From positions 9,499,508 through 9,563,507 of the forward strand of contig NZ_KB913037.1 in NCBI RefSeq assembly GCF_000384295.1: a stretch of DNA of 64,000 bases. The letters run 5' to 3'. The notes under the pieces are model-generated. The model ran no database searches, was not told where the DNA came from, and saw only the letters and a list, made by a program, of their open reading frames with translations. Numbering within the stretch: position 1 is the first letter of the stretch; every line of letters starts with the position of its first letter. This document shows positions 35,832-43,835 of this stretch, in pieces. The position numbers and the translations under genes are program-made. This DNA comes from Amycolatopsis balhimycina FH 1894. GTDB lineage: Bacteria > Actinomycetota > Actinomycetes > Mycobacteriales > Pseudonocardiaceae.

Positions 35832-35960
35832 CTAGCCAGAACGGCGACCGGCGAGGTGTCGCTGTGAGGTAACTGGAGGGTTGATGAGTCACAGAAGGGG
35901 CTCGGTTGAGCCTGCTCACCGCGGCGGTCGCCGTCGGTGTGGTCACGCCGGCCGTATGGG
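35832..35960 (+). pseudogene. 5' remnant of a third subtilase copy
   Basis: The DNA around 35873-35960 repeats the promoter-proximal end of the subtilase gene: the TGGAGGGTTGATG ribosome-site block, CTCGGTTGAGCCTGCTCACC, and the start of the signal peptide. One extra base after codon 4 shifts the frame. Weaker similarity goes back to about 35832 (CGGCGACCGGCGAGG). Homology stops near 35960 where the CD-NTase fragment begins. Confidence 0.7.
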
Positions 35961-35961
35961 T

Positions 35962-36243
35962 GCTGATCGGCACGTCAATGACATCCCGTGCGACCACGAT
36001 CCCGTCCTTGATAATGTAACACTCGGCGACGTGCTCGCCGCGGAAGCTGGTTCGCTCGTGTCGAGCGTTGCCGGCACGGTTGGGCGAGATGATCTCCCCG
36101 CGGATTTTGTTCCGATGCTCGGCTTCGTCTCCGCGGTTCAGCACCTTCCACTTCACGTCGTACGGGTACGAGACGCTGCAGTCGGTAGTGGTGAAGTCGA
36201 GCCCCTTGTTTGGGAGCAGCAAGCACTTATTCTTGAGTATCTC
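35962..36243 (-). pseudogene. C-terminal AGS_C sensor-domain fragment of a CBASS-type nucleotidyltransferase
   Basis: About 94 codons on the minus strand give YDVKWKVLNRGDEAEHRN, IRGEIISPN, TSFRGEHVAECYIIKDGIVV, ARDVIDVPI. This is the pattern of the AGS_C domain found at the C-terminus of CD-NTases (cyclic-oligonucleotide synthases of CBASS anti-phage systems). The nucleotidyltransferase core is gone; the fragment is cut by an IS630 remnant on one side and a subtilase remnant on the other. No effector gene is nearby. Confidence 0.65.
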
Positions 36244-36261
36244 CCGGAGTGACGCCGTTCG

Positions 36262-36445
36262 CCATCCGTTCTGCGAGACCTTGCAGTCGATCACGAGCGA
36301 CCGCCGCATCAGCGACCTCGACACCCTCAACACCGAACTCACCGCCTGGCAACACGCCACCAACACCGAGCAACGCAAGGTCCGCTGGCAGTTCACCACC
36401 GACGACGCACGCGTCAAACTCCGCCACCTATACCCCAAGAGTTAG
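36262..36445 (+). pseudogene. IS630-family transposase C-terminal remnant
   Basis: The frame ending at 36445 reads SDRRISDLDTLNTELTAWQ, QRKVRWQFTTDDARVKLRHL, the end of a common actinobacterial IS630 transposase. The DDE core is missing. The 3' flank carries GCGACACGCTACT (36448-36460), which recurs at 47076-47088 and is probably the element's terminal repeat. Confidence 0.65.
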
Positions 36446-36458
36446 CCGCGACACGCTA

Positions 36459-36484
36459 CTAGGGCGCGTATCGGGTTGTGATCA
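36459..36484. repeat. Left inverted repeat of the IS5-like unit
   Basis: 26 bases starting CTAGGGCGCGTATCGGG and ending TGTGATCA; the inverted partner at 38084-38109 differs at two positions. It directly follows the IS630 terminal scar. Confidence 0.7.
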
Positions 36485-36770
36485 GTAGAGTCTGGCCGAC
36501 CCGCTGTGAGAGGCGTGGATACCGCTACGTCGGCACCATCGCCGCCGGCCGGAGCGCGGGCGATAAACGGTGTTGTCCCCGCCTGTGATGGTCACTAAGG
36601 TCAGCCGGGTGACTACCGGGTCGGCCATGGGCCACGCACGAGTGAGGCGCCCGGCCTCGGCGTGAGCACAAGGCGGGCGAGAGGCCCGCCCCTTTCTCCG
36701 TGTCTTCGCTCCCGGCGCCCGCATCCGGCGCCCCGCTACAGCGGATCCCAAGATCGGAGAAATACCACTG

Positions 36771-37199
36771 ATGTCCTATGCCCAGCAGTACCCACGTGAA
36801 TCCGAGCTGCCGACGACCGGTGTTGCGCTGAACCACACAGCCGTCTACGCAAGCGACCGGTACCTGTCTGCCGAGTTCCTCGCCGTGATCCTGGGTCTGA
36901 CGGTCGGCGCCCCGTTTGGGCCGTTCCTGCCCGTCGATCTCGGCAACGGCGTGACACTCGACTACTGCGAGAAGAGGGACGGGCCGATCCAGTCACAGCA
37001 CTACGCTTTCCTCGTCCCTGACGAGCAGTTCGACGCCGTAATCGCGCGTCTGGAGGCGGTCGGGATCACCTACTACGCGGACCCCGGCCACGCCGACCCT
37101 GGCCGGATCAACGATCTGTTCGGTGGTCGCGGCGCCTATTTCGATGACCCGGACGGTCACAACATGGAGGTCATGACTCGGCCTTACGCCCGCCCATAG
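36771..37199 (+). CDS. VOC-family protein (glyoxalase/bleomycin-resistance fold)
   Basis: Single-domain VOC protein of 142 residues. Metal-ligand-like positions are visible in LNHTAVYASD, SQHYAFLVPDEQFD and FDDPDGHNMEVMTRPY, the last being the typical end with its Glu. Members are lyases, dioxygenases or drug-binding proteins; the substrate cannot be told. The ATG at 36771 follows a long leader (36485-36770) with no gene. It sits between the inverted repeats of an IS5-like unit, so it may be a passenger gene, possibly a resistance function. Confidence 0.8.
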   Translation: MSYAQQYPRESELPTTGVALNHTAVYASDRYLSAEFLAVILGLTVGAPFGPFLPVDLGNGVTLDYCEKRDGPIQSQHYAFLVPDEQFDAVIARLEAVGITYYADPGHADPGRINDLFGGRGAYFDDPDGHNMEVMTRPYARP

Positions 37200-37229
37200 G
37201 GCATGACAGGGCTGTGATCAAGAGGCGCC

Positions 37230-38066
37230 TCAGGTGAGGTCTTTGATCCAGATCATCGAGGCGCGCAGGTGCAGGCCGGCGAGGTAGCTGTCCGAGGTCT
37301 TGTCGTACCGGGTCGCGATGCCTCGCCATGCCTTGAGCTTGTTGATCAGGCGCTCCACGGTGTTCCTCTCCTTGTAGAGGTCGGCGTCGTGGCCGACGGG
37401 CCGGCCGCCTCGGGAGCCCTTCTTCTTCCGATTGGCAGCCTGGTCCAACTTCTCTGGGATGACCGCCTTGATATCGCGATTGCGCAGGTGGGCGCGGTTT
37501 CCACGGGACGAGTAAGCCTTGTCCCCGGCGACCGCGTCCGGCCGGGTGCGAGGGCGTCCCACGGGCCCGCGAACGCGGATTTTCTCCAGCACAGGAATGA
37601 ACTGCGGGCTGTCGGCTGCCTGACCCGCAGTCAGGACGAACGCCAACGGGCGACACCTGCGGTCGGCGGCCAGGTGGATCTTGGAGGTCTGCCGCCTCGT
37701 GAGCGCCCGAGCAGGGCAGCCTTCAACCGGAGCTTTCGACGATGCCGGACGCGTCGTCGGTCCTCCCGCACGGGGTCGGCTTCGGCGTCCTGCCCGCTTT
37801 GTTCTTCGAGACCGCCCCCTTTGACTTGGTCTTCTCCTCCTCGGCGGCGGTCTTCTCCAGAGCAGTGAGTACGTCCTCGGACAAGTGCATCCCGGCGGTA
37901 TCGTGGTGGGCCCGCGCGGTGGTGGAGTCAATGCTGACCGGTCTTGAACCGCCAGATCACGCCCTCGAACTGCTGCCGCAGCCGCTCGGGGTGCGGGCCG
38001 TACTCGCCGATTGGCAGGTACGGCTCGACAAACCGAGAAGATCTACCGGATCATGATCCGCCACGC
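37230..38066 (-). pseudogene. IS5-family transposase, frameshifted and internally deleted
   Basis: On the minus strand the N-terminal part reads FVEPYLPIGEYGPHPERLRQ, QFEGVIWRFKTGQH, then jumps by deletion to DSTTARAHHDTAGMHLSEDV (first Asp), and continues after a frameshift with KIHLAADRRCRPLAFVLTAG, AGDKAYSSRGNRAHLR (second Asp) and YKERNTVERLINKLKAWRG (Glu), ending at 37230. The three DDE residues survive in pieces, but no single frame encodes them. Confidence 0.75.
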
Positions 38067-38083
38067 AGGCCAAAACCGCCGAT

Positions 38084-38109
38084 TGATCACGACTCGATAC
38101 GCGCCCTAG
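38084..38109. repeat. Right inverted repeat of the IS5-like unit
   Basis: 26 bases, TGATCACGACTCGATACGCG at the inner side, ending CCCTAG; the inverse of 36459-36484 with two mismatches. Confidence 0.7.
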
Positions 38110-38213
38110 TGCGCCAGGGCGAGGTCGCGCTGACGCTGCCGGATAGGGCACAGTCGGTCTCGGGGCGGCGATATTCGGTACAGGCAGCGTGCGGAATGCG
38201 GCATAGTACGGCG

Positions 38214-39101
38214 ATGAACCATGCCTTGAGCGCCGCGGCGCCGATTGTGCCGCTCGCGGCGCTGGCGGGGATTTGCCTCTACGCGCTGCGGGTGAGGTGG
38301 CGTCGGCTTGGTCCGCCACCTCGGGTCCGGCATCCGAAGGCGCAGCGTCTGAAGGCACAGCGTCCCGAGTTGCTGATGGCGTCGTCTCCCGACGAGTACG
38401 ACTCCGTCGATTGGCACGTCATCCCCGGTCGCCCGGATTGGTACGACCCGAAGGTCGTGGCACCCAGTCTTCGGACGTTGGCGCGCTCCACCGATCCGGC
38501 AGCCATCTCCCTGGCGTACTCCATGATGCAGAACTCCGGCATCTGTCACGATCACAGCGGTCAGCTCTATCCAGCGGCGGTGTCCGCAGTCCCTTTCCTG
38601 CTCGACATCGCCGAGTCTGGCTCGCATCCGGCGGGCCGGGGGGCGGCAGCGAGATTGCTGTCGAAACGGGGATGGGCGGTCAAAGGTTATGACCGGGTCC
38701 GTACTTCCTACGCGGACGCGGTGCCTGTCTGTTGTGCCGTCACTTACCTCGTTCACAACGGCCTTCAAGCCCGCCCGGAAATTGTGCGGTCGCTTGACGC
38801 CCAGACTGCCTTCCAGCTCGTCGAAGGGGGCGAATGCTGGTTGTTCATGGTCGACGAGATCGATGACCATGAGGACGGTGCTCTCGCTGCCGGAATGGCG
38901 GTCGGTCACTTCCCGGCAGGCCCGCACCGCGCGGAATGCCACACCACGACCGGCCGGTCCGTCCTCGACGTCACGCGCCTGGACGACCAGCACCGCCATG
39001 CCTCCGCTCCGGCGCGTGTGCATTTGCCGGGAGTCCGCGCTGATGCGGTACCACCCGGCAGCTTGATGGTGTCCGCCTGGTGCGATGAGTCCGCCGTGTA
39101 G
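38214..39101 (+). CDS. Hypothetical protein with one N-terminal membrane segment
   Basis: Protein of 295 residues that I do not recognise. ATG 38214 gives an N-terminal helix (APIVPLAALAGICLYAL) followed by a basic stretch, then a soluble domain with helical-repeat character (SLRTLARSTDPAAISLAYSM, YPAAVSAVPFLLDIAESG). The C-terminal third looks less regular and may be frame-altered. It lies just outside the right repeat of the IS5-like unit. The stretch 39102-39404 after it shows no gene. Confidence 0.5.
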   Translation: MNHALSAAAPIVPLAALAGICLYALRVRWRRLGPPPRVRHPKAQRLKAQRPELLMASSPDEYDSVDWHVIPGRPDWYDPKVVAPSLRTLARSTDPAAISLAYSMMQNSGICHDHSGQLYPAAVSAVPFLLDIAESGSHPAGRGAAARLLSKRGWAVKGYDRVRTSYADAVPVCCAVTYLVHNGLQARPEIVRSLDAQTAFQLVEGGECWLFMVDEIDDHEDGALAAGMAVGHFPAGPHRAECHTTTGRSVLDVTRLDDQHRHASAPARVHLPGVRADAVPPGSLMVSAWCDESAV

Positions 39102-39404
39102 GCGGAACCCGTTCGATGGGGTACGAAACCAGCCGCCTTCGCCGCTTGATGATCACGAACGAAGGGTAAGAGCAAGTCCACCTCGGACAAGCACAGCAAG
39201 GGAAACCGTCACGGCGGCCGTCGCGAAGCCAAGGCGAATCGATAGCCGTGTGGCGACGGTCCGAGGGAGAGAGTGCGCGAGCGGCGGGCGGCTTTCGGGG
39301 CGTCCACCGCTCCCGGTCGGGCCGCAAGGTTGCCCCTCTCGAGCGGGACAAATCGGCGAGAGACGGGCACCCGGCGAGCCGGGCACCCGTCGCCGCGCGG
39401 GAAG

Positions 39405-39581
39405 ATGACGGGCATGACGGCTTCCGGTCTGGAACGCGCACGGCAGGCTCTGCGTCGGGGAGATCCCGAGGCCCTGCTCGGGGAGCGGGAATGTGCCTGG
39501 CTCGACGTGAAGGAGGGCATCTACCGTCTGGACCAGCCCAAAGGGGCCGACGAGCTCGCCAAGGACGTGGCCGCGTTCGCG
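39405..39581 (+). pseudogene. N-terminal fragment of an AlbA_2/Schlafen-type ATP-binding protein
   Basis: The frame from ATG 39405 gives ECAWLDVKEGIYRLDQP and ADELAKDVAAFA, the beginning of proteins with the AlbA_2 putative DNA-binding domain, then loses similarity and runs antisense into the next gene's 3' end. Only about 59 codons remain. Confidence 0.55.
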
Positions 39582-39650
39582 TGGGTTTGCATCGGTGCGG
39601 TGGGCCCGGCACTGGCGATTGTCCGGTGTGGATCGTGCGAGTCCAGCGGC

Positions 39651-40451
39651 TCACGGCGTGACGTCGAAGCGGTCCAGCAGCATGTAGGTGCCGCTGCGCT
39701 TGACGGCCCGGATGGTGTGGCGGCCCGGCGACAGGCCGCAGGCGCTGAACACGCTCTGCTGGGCGTGCCGGGCCTGGCTCGTGGTGTCGACGGTGCGCTG
39801 GAAGACTTCGTCGAGGTAGATGTCCATCCGGCCCTCGTCGGAGTAGGTCTCGCTGAAGAGCGCGATGCCGGTCCCGGTGAAGGCGTAGCCGACTGAGCTG
39901 CCGTTCGCCATCGTGGCGTGGACGTCGTCGTGGAAGTCGCCCAAGCCGCGCCTGCCGGCGACGTACCACGATCCGCTGTAGACGATGCCGTTCGCGTCGT
40001 CGTTGAGCGTCGCCGTCTCGGCGGTCGGGCAGTGCGGGGCGGGGGTGACCGGGGCAGCCGGCGGTGGCGGTGGGGCGACGCTCCGCCGGGTCGGCGAGTG
40101 CGTCGTCGTGGCCGGGAGCGTGGCCGAGGTCGTGGGCGCGGCGGACTGAGCCGGGATGGCGCTCGACGTCGGCAGCGGCAGCGGGGCGGCCGGCTCGAGC
40201 GGCTCCGCCGACAACGCCGCCTCGCGCGGCGGCGGAGCCGGGCGGGACACCGTCGTCAGTGCGACGATGCTCGCCGCCACCACCACGGCCGCGCCGACGA
40301 CCACGACCGCCAAGCGGATCCGCGCCCCCGCGCGCAGCTGCGCGTCGGCTGCTTCCCTGGCCTGCCGTTCCAGCCGCGCTCGGCGTCCGTCCGGGTCGGC
40401 GTCCGCTTTCCCCGGCTCCCGGGGGATCACCGGCAGCTCGACTGTCTCCAT
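39651..40451 (-). CDS. Single-pass membrane protein with extracellular beta-sandwich domain
   Basis: Protein of 266 residues: a charged cytoplasmic part (1-50), a membrane helix (IRLAVVVVGAAVVVAASIVAL), a Pro/Ala/Thr-rich stalk (about 75-140), and a C-terminal domain with GIVYSGSWYVAGRRGLGDFH, SVGYAFTGTGIALFSETYSD, and GTYMLLDRFDV. That domain resembles carbohydrate-binding or galactose-binding-like beta-sandwiches in secreted hydrolases. The role may be surface recognition or adhesion. I start at the ATG at 40451; a longer frame adds an Arg-rich tail without support. Confidence 0.65.
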   Translation of the reverse strand: METVELPVIPREPGKADADPDGRRARLERQAREAADAQLRAGARIRLAVVVVGAAVVVAASIVALTTVSRPAPPPREAALSAEPLEPAAPLPLPTSSAIPAQSAAPTTSATLPATTTHSPTRRSVAPPPPPAAPVTPAPHCPTAETATLNDDANGIVYSGSWYVAGRRGLGDFHDDVHATMANGSSVGYAFTGTGIALFSETYSDEGRMDIYLDEVFQRTVDTTSQARHAQQSVFSACGLSPGRHTIRAVKRSGTYMLLDRFDVTP

Positions 40452-40816
40452 CGGATGGGCCCACCCGAGGCCTTCCGCAGCACCTCCTCGACGGTCAAGC
40501 CTGCTGTGGGCTCTTCGCCGGCCGGCACGCGCCATCGGTGAACCTCCGAACTCCCAGACGATCGAGCACTCCGGCTCGTGATGCCGAGATCCTAGAAATC
40601 CGGTCCCCTGCTGGCAAACCTGACAGGCCCCGGAAGGCAGTCCAGATCAAAGTCGCGGTCCTCGGCGCGGTGCCACCGAAGGCCGGCAGATCAGCATCCG
40701 GACCGGATGTGACCCCGGCAATGCCGCCGGGCCCGTGCCTCGACCCGGAGCCGCTCAGCGAACACCTGGCCCTGCTCGGGGACGGCGCGACCGCCCGGGA
40801 GCCGGCGATCGGGCCA

Positions 40817-41023
40817 GGTGCCGCTGTTGTTGCGCGAGCGGTCGTGGAACGCGGCCTCGCACCGGGGGTTGCGGCACGTCTTGAGACGGCGCCAGGTGCC
40901 GGCCGCCTGGGCGTCCGCGATAAGGGCGAGCGAAGCCATGGCCCGCCAGCCGGTGCCGCGTGGTTCCGAGTGGACCCGGCCGTCCGGGCCGAGGCGGAGG
41001 GCTGCGGCAAAGGGAAACCGGCC
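40817..41023 (-). pseudogene. CGNR zinc-finger regulator remnant
   Basis: Sixty-eight codons on the minus strand read LGPDGRVHSEPRGTGWRAMA, SLALIADAQAAGTWRRLKTC, RNPRCEAAFHDRSRNNSG. This is the linker and the first half of the zinc finger of ABATE/CGNR-type regulators. The closing CGNR segment is lost and the N-terminal domain is missing, so the gene is dead. The remainder of 40452-41065 holds nothing else. Confidence 0.6.
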
Positions 41024-41065
41024 GGGAGTAGGCTGGCGCGGTTCATCGTACCGGGGGAGGAGCCG

Positions 41066-42106
41066 ATGACCGAGCTGTCCCGTGGCGGGCGGAACTGGAA
41101 GTTCCTGCTGGCGCTCGCCGTTCTGCTGGTGATCTTCCTGTTCCCCTTGGTGCACGGGCTGATCTCGGGCGTCGGTGCGCCGGGCGCTGCCCCGGCCACA
41201 CCGGATCCGAGGCCGGCCGATGTGGACATCCTGACGGTGCCCGGGACCGGTCCCGCCGCCGGGTTCGACGCCTGTTCCGTGCTGAGTCCGGACGTCGTCG
41301 CCGCGGCCGGCCTGAGGTACCCTTCCGGGATCGTGCGGACCGGTCCGGAACCCGGCAGGCCGCTGGGGACGAACTCGTGCGGTGGCCCGGTCGGACCTCA
41401 GAGCGGGAGCGTGCCCCCGGTCGTCCTCCTCACGGTGGGGGAGCAGCAGGTCCGCGGCACCGCGACGAGTCACGGTGTGCCGTACGACCGGGGTACCGGC
41501 GAAAGCCCGGCCGACGCCGTGGTGACGTTTCCCGCGGCGCGGCTGAAGATGACCCGCTTCGCCGAGCTCGCCGACGGCGAAACCGCTGTGGCCAAGCTGA
41601 TCGACGGCATCGCGGCCCGGCTCGCCGAAGGGCCGAAGCCGGCGCCGGAGTACCGGTACCCAGCGCCGTACGACCTGGTGGCCAAGCCGTGCGACGCCCT
41701 GCCGGCGGAGCTTTTCCGCGCGCTCACGGGTCATCCGACCGACGGGACCGAAAGCGAGACGCTGGCCCAGCACGAGGTGCTCTCCGTCTCCGGCTCGGAC
41801 GTCAAGATCAGCTGCGCCCGCGCGTCGACGGCCGGGGAGACCGTGGCGGTCACGCAGATGATCTACCGGGACGCGGACGCGGCCGTGGCCGAGACGCGCT
41901 TCTTGTGCGAGCACCAGCCGGGCTGGACGGCCCTGCCGGTCCCGATCGGCGACTACAGCTGTGTTTCGCCGGGCACCGGCGGCCACCACCAGATCCTGTT
42001 CCGCGCCGGCCGCGACCGTGTGCTGCTCGAGTACCGCGCCGACCACCCGTCGGCCGGTGACCTCGCCGGCACCGCCCGGAAGATCTTCGACGCGCTGCCG
42101 CACTGA
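41066..42106 (+). CDS. Membrane-anchored secreted protein with two DUF3558-like halves
   Basis: Protein of 346 residues with an N-terminal membrane helix (KFLLALAVLLVIFLFPLVHG) and no lipobox Cys, then two related halves. Each starts with a Cys-containing segment of the DUF3558 type: FDACSVLSPDVVAAAGL and AKPCDALPAELFRALTG; further Cys residues (NSCGG, ISCARA, FLCEH, YSCVS) suggest disulfides outside the cell. ATG 41066 is preceded by GGGGGAGG. DUF3558 proteins are common lipoproteins in Pseudonocardiales with unknown function. The 1.1 kb after it (42107-43202) shows no gene I can defend. Confidence 0.65.
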   Translation: MTELSRGGRNWKFLLALAVLLVIFLFPLVHGLISGVGAPGAAPATPDPRPADVDILTVPGTGPAAGFDACSVLSPDVVAAAGLRYPSGIVRTGPEPGRPLGTNSCGGPVGPQSGSVPPVVLLTVGEQQVRGTATSHGVPYDRGTGESPADAVVTFPAARLKMTRFAELADGETAVAKLIDGIAARLAEGPKPAPEYRYPAPYDLVAKPCDALPAELFRALTGHPTDGTESETLAQHEVLSVSGSDVKISCARASTAGETVAVTQMIYRDADAAVAETRFLCEHQPGWTALPVPIGDYSCVSPGTGGHHQILFRAGRDRVLLEYRADHPSAGDLAGTARKIFDALPH

Positions 42107-42664
42107 CCGCCGGCGAGCCTGCGGAAAGCCGTCCGGAACGGTCTCGAACAGTGGCACCGCCCGCGAGCGCGGCGGCGGGAGCCGGCTGGTGCGCTGGGAC
42201 CTGCGGTCCGGCCGGTTCGACCACTTCGACTTGCCCGCCGTGGCCGGGTATCGGCCGTTCACCGTCCAGCCGTCGAGTGTGTCGGCGACGACCTGGGCGA
42301 CGACACCACCGACCTCGCCGACCAGCTACGCGCTCACCTCGCTGCGGCCGGTGTTCTGGCTGGAGGCGTGTTCGAGCCGATCCCGCTACAGCCCGGGCAG
42401 GCATAGGGCGTCCGCGGTCCAGGGCGTCGGCGCGTGCCTCGACGACCCTGCTGCGTCGAATATGAGGTCCCATTCCTGGGCCGAGGTGCGGAGCGGGTCG
42501 AGAAGGCCCCCGGATGAGCAGTTGGACCGGACGGGTCTGGTACGGAACTGCCGGTCGATCGGCGCGGCTACGGATCGTGGGACCTGGATCCGTACCGAGA
42601 CCGTGATCGCGGGCGCGGTGGTGACCGGCGACTGCTGGGCTGGACGCCTTTGAGCTGAAGGTGG

Positions 42665-42709
42665 GCTGAGCAAGCGTTCACTCCGCATGCCTGTGGACCT
42701 GCTCAGCCG
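42665..42709. repeat. Inverted repeat in a gene-free stretch
   Basis: GGCTGAGCA (42665-42673) and TGCTCAGCC (42701-42709) pair perfectly over 9 bp around a 27-base loop. It lies between convergent genes and may be a weak terminator or a leftover element end. Confidence 0.35.
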
Positions 42710-43202
42710 CAGCTGCGGCGGCGGTCGAGTGGGCAGCGGCGGTCACATCGCTCACAGGAATTGATCTTGGCTTCACGGCCACGACAGCGTCTGCTGCTCT
42801 GTTCATCCGCGTTGACAAGGTCAACTACGCCTGGGCGTTCGGGCACGGCGGGCAGTATTTGCGGGAGCCGCCGTTGATGGCCCCCGGCCAGGGCGGACCG
42901 GACCGGGCGGCGGCCGGGCGGGACGCTCCGGAACCGTTGTCGAGGCGCTGGGCGTTGGCGAAGATCGTGGCTTCCGGCCGGAACCGCCCGCCGCCGGCGG
43001 TGGCACCGAGCGCCGACAGCGACGTGCACACCCTCGTCGACTTGGCCGAGTTGCTCGGTGAGCCGAGCCGGCTCGAGGTCATCGAGAGGCGTCTGCGTGT
43101 TGTACTTGGCAATGGCGTCCATGACGTGCGGTTGGGCTACCTGTGGATGCTTAGTGCCCCCATCATCTCTCCTTCGGGATGCTCGATGATCTCTTTGCGG
43201 TG

Positions 43203-43835
43203 TCAGTACTTCCATTCGCGAAGCTCCGCCGCGAGGTCGACGAGCCGCGGATCACGGGGAGGTACCGCGATCTCGAAGTGCCCCTCGTCGGCGACGGTGC
43301 GGTAGCCACCCCAGGCGACGACTCCGTGGCATTCGGCCAAGATCGTGTGGACGGAGTTCAGCTGCGAGGGGAAGAAGTTGCCCCGCGTCCCGGCTGGGTA
43401 CCAGCCCGGACGGATGTCCACGGCCGTGCCCGATGCGTGATTGTCCGAAGTGGAAGGCGGGAGCTGTTCGACAGGTATGTGGCCGACCACCTCGCCCGGC
43501 TGCACTACGTCGATCTCGTAGCAGTAGCGTCGTACGACATGTCCGAGCACGGTTTGCACCTCGCCGATGGACAGCGCGACCGACAGTCCTGTGCCGTCGA
43601 TCTCCCGGGTCCAGACGGCGCCACCGATGTCAGCGTTCTTCTCGATGGGCCAGCCGTTGGTGCTGACGGCGCCGGTGCGCACCTGCGCGAGCCGGTCTGG
43701 GCCGGCCGGACCCGGCTGCTGCTGCGCCTCGGCGATACCGGTCGGCAACGGGGCCACGGTCGCCGCGACGGCCAAGCTCACGCCGACGCGCAATGCGGTG
43801 CGGCGGCTGACGTTGGTTCCCTGGTTCGCGGTCAT
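43203..43835 (-). CDS. Tat-exported M15-type peptidase-like protein
   Basis: Secreted protein of 210 residues. The N-terminus has a twin-arginine signal (VSRRTALRVGVSLAVAATVA). The body resembles zinc D,D-carboxypeptidases of the M15/VanY fold: NHASGTAVDIRPGW, with His and Asp ligands, and EGHFEIAVPP with the last His. It would cut D-Ala-containing stems of peptidoglycan. The ATG (43835) or GTG (43838) overlaps the stop of the upstream wall-hydrolase-like gene, so the two form a coupled operon and may work together on the wall. Confidence 0.75.
   Translation of the reverse strand: MTANQGTNVSRRTALRVGVSLAVAATVAPLPTGIAEAQQQPGPAGPDRLAQVRTGAVSTNGWPIEKNADIGGAVWTREIDGTGLSVALSIGEVQTVLGHVVRRYCYEIDVVQPGEVVGHIPVEQLPPSTSDNHASGTAVDIRPGWYPAGTRGNFFPSQLNSVHTILAECHGVVAWGGYRTVADEGHFEIAVPPRDPRLVDLAAELREWKY

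Larger units (their letters stand above)
36459..38109. mobile_element. IS5-like unit with a VOC-fold gene between its inverted repeats
   Basis: Two 26-bp ends (36459-36484 and 38084-38109) are inverted repeats with 24 of 26 bases matching; both begin CTAGGGCGCGTATCG. Inside lie a VOC-family gene and a broken IS5-family transposase pointing the other way. TGTGATCA occurs both at the inner edge of the left repeat (36477-36484) and just before the transposase end (37213-37220), so the VOC segment appears inserted between the left end and the transposase gene. The unit looks immobile by itself now. Confidence 0.6.

Noticed and set aside
40740..41065. Complete CGNR regulator on the minus strand
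   Set aside because: The closing half of the zinc finger and the N-terminal domain are absent; kept only as a remnant.
42107..43202. Several plus- and minus-strand frames in the gap
   Set aside because: None has a ribosome site with a plausible start or a recognisable domain; called gene-free apart from one inverted repeat.
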